The notes: generated from the sequence alone by a model not told the origin. Counted from the stretch's first letter, positions 18,247 to 27,953 are shown. The stretch is 64,000 nt of DNA from Pantoea trifolii (GCF_024506435.1 NZ_JANIET010000001.1:3038001-3102000), one strand, 5' to 3'. Numbers and translations: made by a program.

Positions 18247-19616
18247 CGCTACCGCCAACCGCCAATATTTTTACCGTCAGCCGCCTGAACACCACGGTGC
18301 GCCAACTACTGGAAAATGAGATGGGCCTGGTGTGGCTCAGCGCTGAAATTTCAAATTTCACTCAGCCCTCTTCCGGTCATTGGTACTTCACGTTGAAGGA
18401 TGATGGCGCACAAGTGCGCTGCGCAATGTTCCGCAACAGCAATCGTCGCGTCACCTTCCGTCCTCAACATGGCCAGCAAGTGTTAGTGCGCGCCAGCATC
18501 ACGCTGTATGAGCCGCGCGGCGATTATCAGCTGATTATCGAAAGCATGCATCCGGCCGGTGAAGGCTTGCTGCAGCAGCAATTTGAACAGCTGAAAGCGC
18601 GTTTAGCCGCGGAAGGCTTATTCGATCAACAGTTTAAACAGCCGCTGCCGGATCCGGCGCGTCAGGTGGGCGTGATTACCTCCGCCACCGGCGCGGCGCT
18701 GCACGACGTGCTGCGCGTGCTGCATCGACGCGATCCTTCACTGCCGGTGATTATCTATCCCACCGCGGTGCAAGGCGTGGATGCGCCGGCTGGTATTGTG
18801 CGTGCCATTGAGCTGGCTAACCAGCGCGATGAGTGTGACGTGCTGATTGTCGGTCGTGGCGGCGGTTCACTGGAAGATTTGTGGAGCTTCAATGACGAGC
18901 GTGTGGCGCGGGCGATTTTTGCCAGCCGCCTGCCGATTGTCAGCGCCGTTGGGCATGAAACCGATGTCACTATCGCTGACTTCGTAGCGGATTTACGTGC
19001 GCCGACGCCGTCTGCTGCGGCAGAATTGGTGAGCCGTAATCAGCTTGAACTGTTGCGCCGTTTGCAGTCGCAGCAGCAGCGCATGGAGATGGCGATGGAT
19101 TTCTATCTGGCTCAGCAGCAGCGTCGTTTCACGCGCATTCAGCACCGCTTGCAGCAGCAGCATCCACAGCTGCGTCTGGCACGCCAGCAAACCGCGTTAT
19201 TTCAGCTGCAGCGCCGTCTCGGTGAAGCGATGGATCAGCGCCTGCGGGTGGCCAACCGTCAGCAGGATCGCCTGCTGCAACGCCTCAATGCCCAGCAGCC
19301 GCAGGGACGTATTCTGCGCGCTCAGCAGCAGCTCCAGCAATGGCACTATCGCTTACAGCAGGGCATGGAGAAGCAGCTCAATCACAATCGTCAGCGCTTT
19401 GGCACGCTGGCGGCACAGCTGGAAGGCGTGAGCCCGCTGGCGACGCTGGCGCGTGGCTTCAGCGTCACCACCGACACCCAAGGTCAGGTGGTGAAGAAAA
19501 CCCAACAGCTGAGCAAAGGCGACTTGCTGCGCACCCGGCTGGACGATGGCTGGGTGGAAAGCCAGGTTACCGCACTCGAACCGCAGAAATCCCGGAGCCG
19601 CAAAGCGCGTTCATAG
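18243..19616 (+). CDS. xseA: Exonuclease VII large subunit
   Basis: XseA forms, with several XseB subunits, an ATP-independent nuclease that degrades single-stranded DNA from either end. It has 457 residues (E. coli 456). An N-terminal OB fold (about 1-105) with FTVSRLN and [10 protein letters not shown] is followed by the catalytic domain (about 125-310) with [33 protein letters not shown] and [28 protein letters not shown], then a long Gln/Arg-rich coiled coil (about 260-420). The ATG lies inside a near-consensus CRP site and has no clear Shine-Dalgarno sequence, which suggests weak or leader-less translation. Confidence 0.95.
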   Translation: MSLPPTANIFTVSRLNTTVRQLLENEMGLVWLSAEISNFTQPSSGHWYFTLKDDGAQVRCAMFRNSNRRVTFRPQHGQQVLVRASITLYEPRGDYQLIIESMHPAGEGLLQQQFEQLKARLAAEGLFDQQFKQPLPDPARQVGVITSATGAALHDVLRVLHRRDPSLPVIIYPTAVQGVDAPAGIVRAIELANQRDECDVLIVGRGGGSLEDLWSFNDERVARAIFASRLPIVSAVGHETDVTIADFVADLRAPTPSAAAELVSRNQLELLRRLQSQQQRMEMAMDFYLAQQQRRFTRIQHRLQQQHPQLRLARQQTALFQLQRRLGEAMDQRLRVANRQQDRLLQRLNAQQPQGRILRAQQQLQQWHYRLQQGMEKQLNHNRQRFGTLAAQLEGVSPLATLARGFSVTTDTQGQVVKKTQQLSKGDLLRTRLDDGWVESQVTALEPQKSRSRKARS

Positions 19617-19664
19617 CGGGAAAACTATACTTCTGGCATGTACCTCAATGGCCAGGAGTTTTTT

Positions 19665-20690
19665 ATGTCTTACAGCGTTATTCCTCCCTACATTCTGCGC
19701 AATATCATTGATAACTGCTCCGGCGCGCAACAAGACTACGCGCGCCGCACCCTCACCCACGTCCAGCACTTGATGGGCGAACATAACGCTAAACCAGCAA
19801 GCACCGCCACCGCTCAGCCAGGCACGGTGCTGCGTGCTATCTATGACGCCGAAGGAACGCAAAATCTGCCCGGCACGTTGGTGCGCGAAGAAGGCCAGCC
19901 GGGAAATGGTGATGTTGCAGCCGAAGAAGCCTGGAACTATCTCGGCATTACCCACGATTTCTTCTGGCAAATCTACCAACGCAACTCGCTGGACAATAAA
20001 GGCCTCAAGCTCGATGGCACCGTGCATTACGGCAAGGAGTATCAGAACGCCTTCTGGAACGGGCAGCAGATGGTGTTTGGTGACGGTGACGGCGAGATTT
20101 TCAATCGCTTCACTATCGCGCTGGATGTGGTGGCGCACGAGCTGACGCACGGCGTGACAGAAACCGAAGCGGGATTGATCTATTTCCAGCAGGCAGGCGC
20201 GCTGAATGAATCGATGTCTGACGTGTTTGGTTCGCTGGTGAAGCAATTTCACCTCAAGCAGAGCGCCGATCAGGCCGACTGGATTATCGGCGAAGGGTTA
20301 CTGGCGCAGGGCATCAACGGGCGCGGATTGCGCTCGATGTCGTCACCGGGAACGGCCTACGATGATCCTGTGCTGGGTAAAGATCCGCAACCGGCCGATA
20401 TGGCGCACTATATCGAAACGCGTGACGACAACGGCGGCGTGCACCTCAATTCCGGCATTCCCAATCGCGCTTTTTACCTCGCCGCTAAAGCGCTGGGCGG
20501 CTTTGCGTGGGAACAGGCCGGTCAAGCCTGGTACGACACGCTGTGCGACGAAACGCTGCCACAGGATGCCGATTTCAGCACCTTTGCGCGCTTTACCGTG
20601 CAGCACGCCAATCAACGATTCAACAGCTCAGTGGCGGAAAAGATCCAATCCGCCTGGCAGCAGGTAGGCGTAACATGGACATCCAACTGA
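19665..20690 (+). CDS. Protealysin-like M4 metalloprotease
   Basis: This is a thermolysin-family zinc protease of 341 residues, the length of Serratia protealysin. The short N-terminal propeptide (about 1-50) begins MSYSVIPPYIL and holds the PPL-type motif of the cytosolic M4 branch; no signal peptide is present. HELTH (residues 158-162) gives two zinc ligands and the catalytic Glu, NESMSDVFG gives the third ligand, and GGVHLNSGIPNRAFY holds the catalytic His. The ATG at 19665 follows CAGGAG; an in-frame ATG at 19638 lacks this. The next gene, an emfourin-like inhibitor, overlaps its end. Protealysin-type enzymes act inside or on host cells in invasive Serratia; that role is not shown here. 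Confidence 0.9.
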   Translation: MSYSVIPPYILRNIIDNCSGAQQDYARRTLTHVQHLMGEHNAKPASTATAQPGTVLRAIYDAEGTQNLPGTLVREEGQPGNGDVAAEEAWNYLGITHDFFWQIYQRNSLDNKGLKLDGTVHYGKEYQNAFWNGQQMVFGDGDGEIFNRFTIALDVVAHELTHGVTETEAGLIYFQQAGALNESMSDVFGSLVKQFHLKQSADQADWIIGEGLLAQGINGRGLRSMSSPGTAYDDPVLGKDPQPADMAHYIETRDDNGGVHLNSGIPNRAFYLAAKALGGFAWEQAGQAWYDTLCDETLPQDADFSTFARFTVQHANQRFNSSVAEKIQSAWQQVGVTWTSN

Positions 20691-21001
20691 CCGATGACGC
20701 AATCATCGAGCTGGCGCGGGAAGGCGGAATCGCTTTTATCCCTAAACTGCGCGGCGAACGGCGCTTTGCGCTGGCGGAACTGCCGGAACCGCAAAAGCAG
20801 CGCGTCTGCGAAGTACTGGAACAAGCAATGCCCTTGGGGGAAACGGAAGATCAGGCGGCAAATGTCGGTCGTGGCGATCAGCGCTACTACCGCATTCAAA
20901 TCTCTTACACCACACATCGTGAAGCGGGAAGTTTCGTGATTTTAATTCCCGAACAACTGGCGCCCCCCGAGCTGCAATCGCTGTGGCGAGACGGTGAATA
21001 G
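20675..21001 (+). CDS. Emfourin-like inhibitor of the M4 protease
   Basis: The 108-residue product starts MDIQLTDDAIIELAREGGIAF and continues with a PKLRGERRF-LAELPE region and RGDQRYYRIQISY. It fits the emfourin (protealysin-associated inhibitor) family: small cytosolic proteins encoded next to protealysin genes that bind the protease tightly. The start codon lies 16 bases inside the protease gene, so the two are co-transcribed and probably translationally coupled. Such a pairing would protect the cell from a protease that lacks an export signal. The family call rests on context and general pattern more than on a diagnostic motif. Confidence 0.75.
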   Translation: MDIQLTDDAIIELAREGGIAFIPKLRGERRFALAELPEPQKQRVCEVLEQAMPLGETEDQAANVGRGDQRYYRIQISYTTHREAGSFVILIPEQLAPPELQSLWRDGE

Positions 21002-21104
21002 GTTATAGGAGATCTCTCAAGGCAGAGCGTAACTGATTGACTATACTCATTATGTGGCTAGCTAGTCCACGTCGAAGAAAACACCCTTAGATGAGGTCTC
21101 TGCT

Positions 21105-21287
21105 ATGACACAAAAAAAGCAACGAGGTGGTGCCGGGAACTTTGCAGAGGACCCGGAGCGCGCCAGGGAAGCCGGTAGCGCTGGCGGCAAAGTCAGTGGG
21201 GGTAATTTCAGAAACGATCCTGAAAGAGCCAGGGAAGCTGGAAGAAAAGGAGGTCAAAAAAGCCGTCGCCCTTCTAAGCAGCAGTAA
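21105..21287 (+). CDS. KGG-repeat stress-type protein
   Basis: The 60-residue, very hydrophilic protein has two copies of the KGG motif: GNFAEDPERAREAGSAGGK and GNFRNDPERAREAGRKGGQ. This is the repeat of YciG/GsiB-type general stress proteins, which are intrinsically disordered and induced in stationary phase or by desiccation in other bacteria. A TATACT -10-like element about 60 bases upstream within ACTATACT would suit a sigma-S promoter (inference). A bidirectional terminator separates it from the convergent dehydrogenase. Confidence 0.85.
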   Translation: MTQKKQRGGAGNFAEDPERAREAGSAGGKVSGGNFRNDPERAREAGRKGGQKSRRPSKQQ

Positions 21288-21334
21288 TTAAGGTGCCTTA
21301 AAGGAAGAGATGTGCCACGGAGGGTGATAAAAAA

Positions 21335-21367
21335 AAGGCCGACATCATGATGTCGGCCTTTCTCCTT
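21335..21367. terminator. Bidirectional terminator
   Basis: AAGGCCGACATC/GATGTCGGCCTT forms a long perfect stem flanked by A and T runs, between the KGG gene and the PQQ dehydrogenase. Confidence 0.9.
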
Positions 21368-21374
21368 TTTTAAC

Positions 21375-23813
21375 TTACTTGCTGTCTGGCAGCGCGTAAG
21401 CAATCACGTAATCACCACGGTCTGGCGACTGACGTGCACCGCCTGCGGAGATCAGGATGTACTGTTTGCCGGTTTTCGGCGAAACATAGCTGATTGGACC
21501 GCCCTGGCTGCCGACTGGCAGACGTGCTTTCCACACTTCTTTACCGGTTGAGCTATCGAAAGCGCGCAGATAGTAATCCTGCGTACCCGCGATGAACACC
21601 AGGCCACCCTGCGTTGCCAGCGTGCCGCCTAAGGTCGGCATACCAATTGGCATTTTCGCGCGCATTTTGATACCAAACGGACCGGTATCTTCTACCGTAC
21701 CCACCGGCACCTGCCACACGATCTGACGGGTTTTCATGTCAATCGCTGACAGCGTACCGAACGGCGGAGCCTGGCACGGAATGCCCAGCGGCGACATGAA
21801 GCGGTTTTTGTTCACCGCGTACGGTGTGCCTTTCAGCGGAACCGCACCCATACCGGTGTTGATAGCTTCACCACCGTTGCTGGCCGCCGTTTTGCTGGTG
21901 TCTTGTGGAATCATCTGTACCCACAGACCCAGACGCATATCGTTAACGAACATGTACTGGTTGTTCGGGTCAAACGAGATACCGCCCCAGTTCATACCGC
22001 CCAGTGAACCTGGGAAGCTGAGGGATTTATCGGTATCCGGCACGGTGAACAGACCATCGTAACGCATGCCTTTAAAGGCAATACGGCACGCCAGCTGATC
22101 AAACGGTGTTGCACCCCACATATCCGACTCCGTCATTTTCTGGTTGCCGATATTTGGCATTTCCACAGAGTGCGGCTGAGTTTTGGTGTACTGCTCGTTC
22201 GGGATGTGACCCTGCGGCATCGGCAGCTCTTCAACTTTGGTCAAAGGCTTGCCGGTCAGGCGATCCAGCACCCAGATCATGCCGGTTTTCGCGCCGATAA
22301 CGACGGCTGGCTTGTTGGTGCCATCCTTCATCGGGAAGTCGACCAGGCTCGGCTGCATTGGCAGGTCGAAGTCCCACAGATCGTTATGCACGGTCTGATA
22401 AACCCACTTCTGCTTACCGGTGGTGGCATCCAACGCCAGAATTGATGCGCCGTAAGTGTGATCCAGTTTGGTACGGTTCGCACCCCACAGATCCACTGAC
22501 GAGCTACCCATCGGCAGGAACACGGTGTTCATTGCCGGATCGTAAGACATTGGCGCCCACGAGTTTGGCGTACTGCGGGTGTAATTTTTACCCGGCATCA
22601 GCACCGCATTTGGGTCGTCGTTGCCTGGGTCAAACGCCCAACGCATCTGACCGGTGATGACGTCAAAACCACGCAGCACGCCGCCAGGCATGTCGGTCTG
22701 TACGTTATCGGCGACACGACCACCCACAACAACAGTGGTACCGGCCATCGCTGGCGGTGACGTCAGCTGATATTGCGGATCTGGCGCACTGCCCAGACCG
22801 GTTTTCAGGTCAACCACACCGTGCGTACCGAAGGTGTCGCACAGCTCACCGTTGTCGGCGTTGATAGCAATCAGACGCGCATCAATGGTGTTCATCAGAA
22901 TACGACGCTGACAGGTATCGCCAGCAGGCAGCACAGCGGCAGTAACCGGCGTTGAACCCGGCTCGGTTGGCTGCTGCAGCGGTTTAGTCGCATCGAAATA
23001 GGCTAAGCCACGGCAGCGGTTCCACACTTCTGCCTGCGCGTTGATTTCGCGTTTCCAGATTTCCTTACCGCTGTCTGCGGCAACCGCAATCACATTGTTA
23101 TGCGGGGTGCACAGGAACAGCGTGTTGCCCACCTGTAATGGGGTTTGCTGATCTTCCGCACCGTTACCGGTTGGGCTGATTGGCGTATCGCCAGTGTGGA
23201 AAGTCCAGGCAACCTGCAGATCTTTCACGTTGTCGCGGGTAATCTGATCGATGGCAGCGAAGCGGTCGCCACCCGGCGTACGGCCGTAGCTGCTCCAGTC
23301 TTGCTGAGGTTTTGCTTTATCGACCGGAATCAGCGGCAGCTGTTTACCGTCAAATGCCACGGTAGGATGCGGCTGGAACATCTGCACGAAGGTCGCCACC
23401 ATGCCCACCACGATCACCGCAGACAGCACATAAGAGACTTTCGCCAGGGAGCTTTTGCCTTCGCTTTTACGCAGGGCTGGCCAGGTGAGGAATGCAAACA
23501 GCATCAAGCCGGCCGGCACCATCAAGCGCGAGACCAGCGGCCAGAAATGCAGGCCTGCATCAAACAGTGACCAAATCAACGTGCCAGCAAACACCAGAAT
23601 AAACAGGGTGACGGCGGATGATTTGCGACGGAAGAACTGAATGGCCGACAGCAACATGACGATACCGGCGATGAGGAAGTACCAGCTGCCGCCCAGCGCA
23701 ACCAGCTTGCCGCCGCCGATAGCGAAGAACAAACCGATAGCCAGCAGGACCAGGCCAAACAGTACGGACCAGATGCTCAGCCCTTTGCCGGGACGAGCGG
23801 AATTTTCTGCCAT
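21375..23813 (-). CDS. Membrane-bound PQQ-dependent dehydrogenase (glucose/quinate/shikimate family)
   Basis: The 812-residue quinoprotein has five N-terminal membrane helices (about 14-150) and a periplasmic eight-bladed propeller with SYGRTPGGDRFAAIDQI, GASILALDATTG, HNDLWDFDLP and SFPGSLGGMNWGGISFDP. It passes electrons from substrate oxidation to ubiquinone. It aligns with E. coli Gcd (796), but the C-terminal GGHGS segment of Gcd, whose histidine affects glucose handling, is GGARQSPDRGDY here. That makes a quinate/shikimate-type (QuiA-like) substrate a serious alternative. Start: the frame is open further up, but ATG at 23813 follows AGGAGA and matches the family. Confidence 0.85.
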   Translation of the reverse strand: MAENSARPGKGLSIWSVLFGLVLLAIGLFFAIGGGKLVALGGSWYFLIAGIVMLLSAIQFFRRKSSAVTLFILVFAGTLIWSLFDAGLHFWPLVSRLMVPAGLMLFAFLTWPALRKSEGKSSLAKVSYVLSAVIVVGMVATFVQMFQPHPTVAFDGKQLPLIPVDKAKPQQDWSSYGRTPGGDRFAAIDQITRDNVKDLQVAWTFHTGDTPISPTGNGAEDQQTPLQVGNTLFLCTPHNNVIAVAADSGKEIWKREINAQAEVWNRCRGLAYFDATKPLQQPTEPGSTPVTAAVLPAGDTCQRRILMNTIDARLIAINADNGELCDTFGTHGVVDLKTGLGSAPDPQYQLTSPPAMAGTTVVVGGRVADNVQTDMPGGVLRGFDVITGQMRWAFDPGNDDPNAVLMPGKNYTRSTPNSWAPMSYDPAMNTVFLPMGSSSVDLWGANRTKLDHTYGASILALDATTGKQKWVYQTVHNDLWDFDLPMQPSLVDFPMKDGTNKPAVVIGAKTGMIWVLDRLTGKPLTKVEELPMPQGHIPNEQYTKTQPHSVEMPNIGNQKMTESDMWGATPFDQLACRIAFKGMRYDGLFTVPDTDKSLSFPGSLGGMNWGGISFDPNNQYMFVNDMRLGLWVQMIPQDTSKTAASNGGEAINTGMGAVPLKGTPYAVNKNRFMSPLGIPCQAPPFGTLSAIDMKTRQIVWQVPVGTVEDTGPFGIKMRAKMPIGMPTLGGTLATQGGLVFIAGTQDYYLRAFDSSTGKEVWKARLPVGSQGGPISYVSPKTGKQYILISAGGARQSPDRGDYVIAYALPDSK

Positions 23814-24141
23814 AACAAAAACTCTCCTGAAAAAATAAAGCGCTGGCGCCAGTAAATCTGTGGCAGCCGATAACAAGGCTCCAGCCGCAGCGGGAGACAG
23901 GAATAATTCCGTTACGCTTTATTTTATATCTATTGGTACGGGTGCAATGCCCGTGATTCGGCGCTTGTGAGCGAGGACACAACGCAGGTGAGAGTGATTC
24001 TCGCTACAAGGCGGCAGGATTGTACCACCTGGTACAATAAAAAGTGAATATCCATAACGCGGCAGTCACTGGTTAATAGCATTTTTGCTACAAATCCAGC
24101 CGTAAGCTATTCATAAATATGACGGCTTATCGTGACTTTTA
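23814..24141. other. Gene-free upstream region of the PQQ dehydrogenase
   Basis: This 328-bp stretch lies between the dehydrogenase start and the yfgJ stop. It holds the dehydrogenase promoter (no clear hexamer pair seen) and a perfect 20-bp palindrome at 24019-24038. The part next to yfgJ is AT-rich and shows no gene. Confidence 0.7.
24019..24038. promoter_or_regulatory. Perfect 20-bp palindrome, probable operator
   Basis: ATTGTACCA-CC-TGGTACAAT is a perfect 9-bp inverted repeat with a 2-bp centre, about 205 bp upstream of the dehydrogenase start codon. Its symmetry and length fit a dimeric repressor or activator. The binding protein is unknown and no regulator gene is adjacent. Confidence 0.55.
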
Positions 24142-24372
24142 TTATTGCGACGTTAAGTCAGGGATGAATTCGACACGTTTTTTGGAAATTAGGCCGTCGC
24201 CGTGCTGGCAGAAGTAGTCCACCGCACCGCAGGCTTTCAGCACCTGCAACGGTTGGTGGCAATCCGGGCATGAGGCGATGTGTGCGAAATGACGTTCACA
24301 GTTGGGGCAGTCAAAACCGGTTTCATTGTGAGTGAGTCGTTGCTGACAGGCTGGGCAGGAAAAATTCATCAA
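24142..24372 (-). CDS. yfgJ: YfgJ family double zinc-ribbon protein
   Basis: The 76-residue protein has two or three zinc-binding CxxC knuckles: CPAC, CPNC, CPDC and a final CGAVDYFC. The C-terminal half CPDCHQPLQVLKACGAVDYF is almost identical to E. coli YfgJ (71 residues). Role unknown; it is probably a zinc-ribbon of the nucleic-acid or protein-binding type. It lies downstream of der in the same direction, separated by the der terminator and a REP-like repeat. Confidence 0.85.
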   Translation of the reverse strand: MMNFSCPACQQRLTHNETGFDCPNCERHFAHIASCPDCHQPLQVLKACGAVDYFCQHGDGLISKKRVEFIPDLTSQ

Positions 24373-24395
24373 TCATCCTCTGCGCTTTGGATGGC

Positions 24396-24419
24396 GGTCG
24401 CCATGAATGGCGACCCTAC
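24396..24419 (+). repeat. REP-like palindromic repeat, copy 2
   Basis: GGTCGCCAT-GA-ATGGCGACC followed by CTAC, identical to copy 1 but on the other strand. It lies between der and yfgJ. Confidence 0.8.
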
Positions 24420-24433
24420 GCGTTACAGGTTCA

Positions 24434-24459
24434 TAAAAAAAGGGCCCTGCTGGGCCCTT
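24434..24459 (-). terminator. Terminator of der
   Basis: On the minus strand an eight-base stem AAGGGCCC / GGGCCCTT with a four-base loop is followed by a run of T, six bases after the der stop. Confidence 0.9.
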
Positions 24460-24465
24460 ATCATC

Positions 24466-25956
24466 TTAACGCTTGTTCTTCTTCAGATGCGACATCAGAC
24501 GCTGGCGTTTACGCTGCTGCGTTGGCGTCAACAGGTTGCGTTTGCCCGCGTACGGGTTATCGCCCTCTTTGAACTGAATGCGAATCGGCGTACCCATCAC
24601 GTTGAGTGAACGACGGAAGTAGTTCATCAGGTAACGTTTATAGGAATCGGCCAGATCTTTCACCTGGTTACCGTGAATCACCACGATTGGCGGGTTATAA
24701 CCACCGGCGTGCGCATACTTTAGCTTCACGCGGCGACCACGCACCAATGGCGGCTGGTGATCGTCGGCGGCCATGGTCATGATGCGCGTCAACATGGCGG
24801 TGCCCACACGTTTGGTGGAGCAGTCGTAGGCTTCGGTCACCGATTCGAACAGGTCACCGACGCCGCTGCCGTGCAGGGCTGAAATGAAGTGGATGCGCGC
24901 AAAATCGATAAAGCCCAGGCGGAAGTCCAACATCTCTTTGACTTCATCTCTGGCTTCCTGCGTCATGCCATCCCATTTGTTGACCACGATCACCAGTGAG
25001 CGCCCACTATTCAGGATGAAGCCAAGCAGCGACAGATCCTGATCGGAAATTCCGGCACGCGCATCAATCACCAGCATCACAACGTTAGCGTCTTCGATCG
25101 CTTGCAACGTTTTAATAACCGAGAATTTCTCGACTGTTTCGGTGATTTTACCGCGCTTACGTACGCCAGCGGTATCAATCAGGACATACTCACGTCCATC
25201 ACGTTCCATCGGAATATAGATGCTGTCGCGCGTGGTGCCAGGCATGTCGAAGACCACGACACGATCTTCGCCAAGAATACGGTTAGTCAGCGTTGACTTA
25301 CCCACGTTGGGGCGGCCGACGATGGCGAGTTTGATTGGCAGTGTGGTTGGGTCGAAGTCTTCTTCTTCCTCTTCCTCCAGCGCCTTCTCACTCTCTTCTT
25401 CTAAATCGGCCCAATAGGCGGCGTTCTCTTCTTCTTCAGTGAGTTCGACTTCTGGAACAATTTCTTCCATCCACGGCAACAGTGCGGTTTCCAGCAGGCT
25501 GTTAACGCCACGGCCATGCGAAGCTGCAATGGCGTGAATCTCGCCTAAGCCCAGCGCATAGAAATCCAGCACCGCCGCTTCCGGGTCAATACCGTCAGTT
25601 TTGTTGGCGACCACAAAGGTGGCTTTCTCACGCGCACGCAGATGATTAGCGATTTGCTGATCCGCCGGCATTACGCCCGCGCGCGCATCCACCATAAACA
25701 GCACCACATCGGCTTCTTCAATCGCCAGCAGCGACTGCTCCGCCATGCGGTTTTCTACGCCCTCTTCGGTGCCATCAATACCGCCGGTATCAATAACAAT
25801 GAATTCGCGCCCTTCCACTTCGGCGCGACCATATTTGCGATCGCGAGTCAGTCCAGGAAAATCCGCCACCAGCGCATCACGTGTGCGTGTTAAACGGTTA
25901 AATAGCGTAGATTTTCCCACATTGGGACGCCCAACCAGCGCGACCACAGGTACCAT
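24466..25956 (-). CDS. der: Ribosome biogenesis GTPase Der
   Basis: Der (EngA) is an essential GTPase with two tandem G domains that helps mature the 50S subunit. The 496 residues (E. coli 490) contain P-loops GRPNVGKST at about 8 and 210, switch DFPGLTRDR and [13 protein letters not shown] and NKWD specificity motifs, an acidic linker of Glu residues (about 190-200) between them, and a C-terminal KH-like domain (about 385-480). It lies downstream of bamB with a terminator between them, the order seen in E. coli. Confidence 0.97.
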   Translation of the reverse strand: MVPVVALVGRPNVGKSTLFNRLTRTRDALVADFPGLTRDRKYGRAEVEGREFIVIDTGGIDGTEEGVENRMAEQSLLAIEEADVVLFMVDARAGVMPADQQIANHLRAREKATFVVANKTDGIDPEAAVLDFYALGLGEIHAIAASHGRGVNSLLETALLPWMEEIVPEVELTEEEENAAYWADLEEESEKALEEEEEEDFDPTTLPIKLAIVGRPNVGKSTLTNRILGEDRVVVFDMPGTTRDSIYIPMERDGREYVLIDTAGVRKRGKITETVEKFSVIKTLQAIEDANVVMLVIDARAGISDQDLSLLGFILNSGRSLVIVVNKWDGMTQEARDEVKEMLDFRLGFIDFARIHFISALHGSGVGDLFESVTEAYDCSTKRVGTAMLTRIMTMAADDHQPPLVRGRRVKLKYAHAGGYNPPIVVIHGNQVKDLADSYKRYLMNYFRRSLNVMGTPIRIQFKEGDNPYAGKRNLLTPTQQRKRQRLMSHLKKNKR

Positions 25957-26069
25957 AACACTTGCCTCAGTTTTTAAAATAATTCGCCCGAATGGCGTGA
26001 TTATAACGACATTTGACGCCAGGCGTCAGGCTGAAGGCGCAAAGAATACCATGCCTGACTAAAAACGAA

Positions 26070-26095
26070 ACGGCCCCTGACGAATCAGGAGCCGT
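26070..26095 (-). terminator. Terminator between bamB and der
   Basis: On the minus strand ACGGCTCCTGA-TTCG-TCAGGGGCCGT is followed by TTCGTTTTTAG. It ends the bamB transcript. Confidence 0.8.
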
Positions 26096-26134
26096 GTAAG
26101 CGAGCGGGAAACGCGTTCCCGCAGAGCCAAATCC

Positions 26135-27316
26135 TTAACGGGTGATGGCGTAAACTTCTCCGCCTTTCGCCTGGATCAGCAGCTTGTCACCGGCAACAAC
26201 CGGTTCAGTCTGGAAGCCATCGCTGTCCAGTTTCTGCTGCGCCACGAAGCGGCCGTCAAGGGTGTTAATCCAGTGCAGATAACCTTCGCTATCACCGACA
26301 ACCAGATAACCGTTGAACAGCACCGGCGAGGTCAGATTACGATGCAGCAGATCGCTTTGACGCCAGATGGCTACGCCACCGTCAGCATTCAGGGCAATCA
26401 CGCGGTCATCCTGATCGACCAGATAGATACGACCCGCATCCACCACCATGTCTTTCACGCCGCCAATCTCACGTTTCCACAGAACCTGACCAGAACGCAG
26501 TTCCAGCGCGGTGAGGTTACCGTTATACGCCAGCGCATAAACCACACCGTTTACCACGACTGGCGTAGTATCGACGTCGCTTAGGCGATCGATTTCCGTG
26601 GCGCCGCTTGGCTGCGAAATACGCTGCTGCCAAATCAGCTGACCTTGATTGACGATGACTGCGCTCACGCGGCCATTATCGCCACCCACAATTGCGCCAC
26701 CAAAGGCCACGGTCGGGGCTGATTCACCGCGCAGTGACAGCGCAGGCATATCGAGGTTGACGGTCCATTTGATTACGCCAGTGCTCTGATCAAGACCTTG
26801 CAGCATACCGTTGCTGGTGTGGATCAGCACTAAACCGTCGCTCACTACCGGACGCGACAGCGCTTCACCGGCGACCTTGGTCTGCCAGGCAATGCCACCA
26901 TCGCTGGTATTCAACGCAAATACCTGACCACGTTCGCTACCGATGTAGATGCGATCGCCGCTGGCCGTTACGCCGCCAGAAAGCAGTGCCGAGATGTTTT
27001 TCGAGAAGAAGCCGGTTTTCTCAGAGAGATCAACTTTCCACTTCTCTTTACCATTGCTGGCATCAAGCGCTTTAACTACACCAAAACGATCCGCAGCATA
27101 CACGGTACCGTCCAGCCAGGCTGGATGCAGATTGGAATAGAAATCACCAACGCCGTCGCCGACTGAGGTGCTCCACGCGGTCTGCGGCGTAAACTGGTTT
27201 TCCACTTTAGGCAGCGGGGCCATTTTCACTACATCTTCTTCGCCGCTGAACAGCGAGCAACCGCTGAGCAGAGTGACTGAAATCAGCCCTGGCAGCAGGT
27301 ATTTACGTAATTCCAT
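26135..27316 (-). CDS. bamB: Outer membrane assembly lipoprotein BamB
   Basis: BamB is a periplasmic eight-bladed beta-propeller lipoprotein that scaffolds BamA in outer membrane protein insertion. The 393 residues start with a lipoprotein signal whose lipobox LLSGC puts the acylated Cys at residue 20. Propeller repeats such as ALDASNGKEKWKVDL, ALNTSDGGIAWQTKV and GLDQSTGVIKWTVNL follow. It lies 19 bases downstream of yfgM and is probably in the hisS-yfgM-bamB transcript. Confidence 0.96.
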   Translation of the reverse strand: MELRKYLLPGLISVTLLSGCSLFSGEEDVVKMAPLPKVENQFTPQTAWSTSVGDGVGDFYSNLHPAWLDGTVYAADRFGVVKALDASNGKEKWKVDLSEKTGFFSKNISALLSGGVTASGDRIYIGSERGQVFALNTSDGGIAWQTKVAGEALSRPVVSDGLVLIHTSNGMLQGLDQSTGVIKWTVNLDMPALSLRGESAPTVAFGGAIVGGDNGRVSAVIVNQGQLIWQQRISQPSGATEIDRLSDVDTTPVVVNGVVYALAYNGNLTALELRSGQVLWKREIGGVKDMVVDAGRIYLVDQDDRVIALNADGGVAIWRQSDLLHRNLTSPVLFNGYLVVGDSEGYLHWINTLDGRFVAQQKLDSDGFQTEPVVAGDKLLIQAKGGEVYAITR

Positions 27317-27335
27317 GTGCGCTCTCTTGACTGGC

Positions 27336-27953
27336 TTAACTTAAGTTATTCATCTTCATCTGCAGCATTTGCTTCAGCGCAGGAGAGGCCTGCGATTCAG
27401 CACCTTTGCTCCAGGCATCACGTGCGCCCTGCTTATCGCCTTTGCTCAGCAGTGCTTCGCCACGAATGTCCGCCACAATGGCTGTCCAGCCATCACCTTT
27501 AACATTGTTAAGGGTAGAAAGTGCGGCATCGGCCTGGCTTTGCTGCAACTGAATGCGTGCCAGACGCAGGTTAATCACCGCCTGCAGATTGGCATCTTTG
27601 GTATCTTTCAGCCCACTCTGTAACAGAGTGATCGCTTTATCGAGCTGATTGGTTTCAACATACTGCTTCGCCAGATCCAGCGACGCCAACGCACCGTAGG
27701 TGTTGTTGTTTTCGCTGGCGAAAGTGGCGACCGCTTGCAGCGAATCCGGCTTGTCCGCCTGCATCGCGCTGGTCAGCTGTTGATATTCTGCTGATGCCGC
27801 TTTATCGGTTCCTTCCTGATGGCTGGACCAGAAACGCCAGCCACCCAGCGCAGCGATACCGATGATTACGCCAACGGCCAGGAATTTGCCATTGTTGGCA
27901 AAGAACTGACGCAGCGCGTCAACTTGTTCGTTTTCGTTGCTGTAAACTTCCAC
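27336..27953 (-). CDS. yfgM: SecYEG ancillary protein YfgM
   Basis: YfgM is an inner membrane protein with a periplasmic TPR domain that binds SecYEG and PpiD and supports periplasmic chaperone traffic. The 205 residues have a short cytosolic part with NEQVDALRQFFANNGK, one membrane helix (about 24-42, AVGVIIGIAALGGWRFW) and four to five TPR-like helix pairs. It is in the usual place between hisS and bamB. Confidence 0.93.
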   Translation of the reverse strand: MEVYSNENEQVDALRQFFANNGKFLAVGVIIGIAALGGWRFWSSHQEGTDKAASAEYQQLTSAMQADKPDSLQAVATFASENNNTYGALASLDLAKQYVETNQLDKAITLLQSGLKDTKDANLQAVINLRLARIQLQQSQADAALSTLNNVKGDGWTAIVADIRGEALLSKGDKQGARDAWSKGAESQASPALKQMLQMKMNNLS

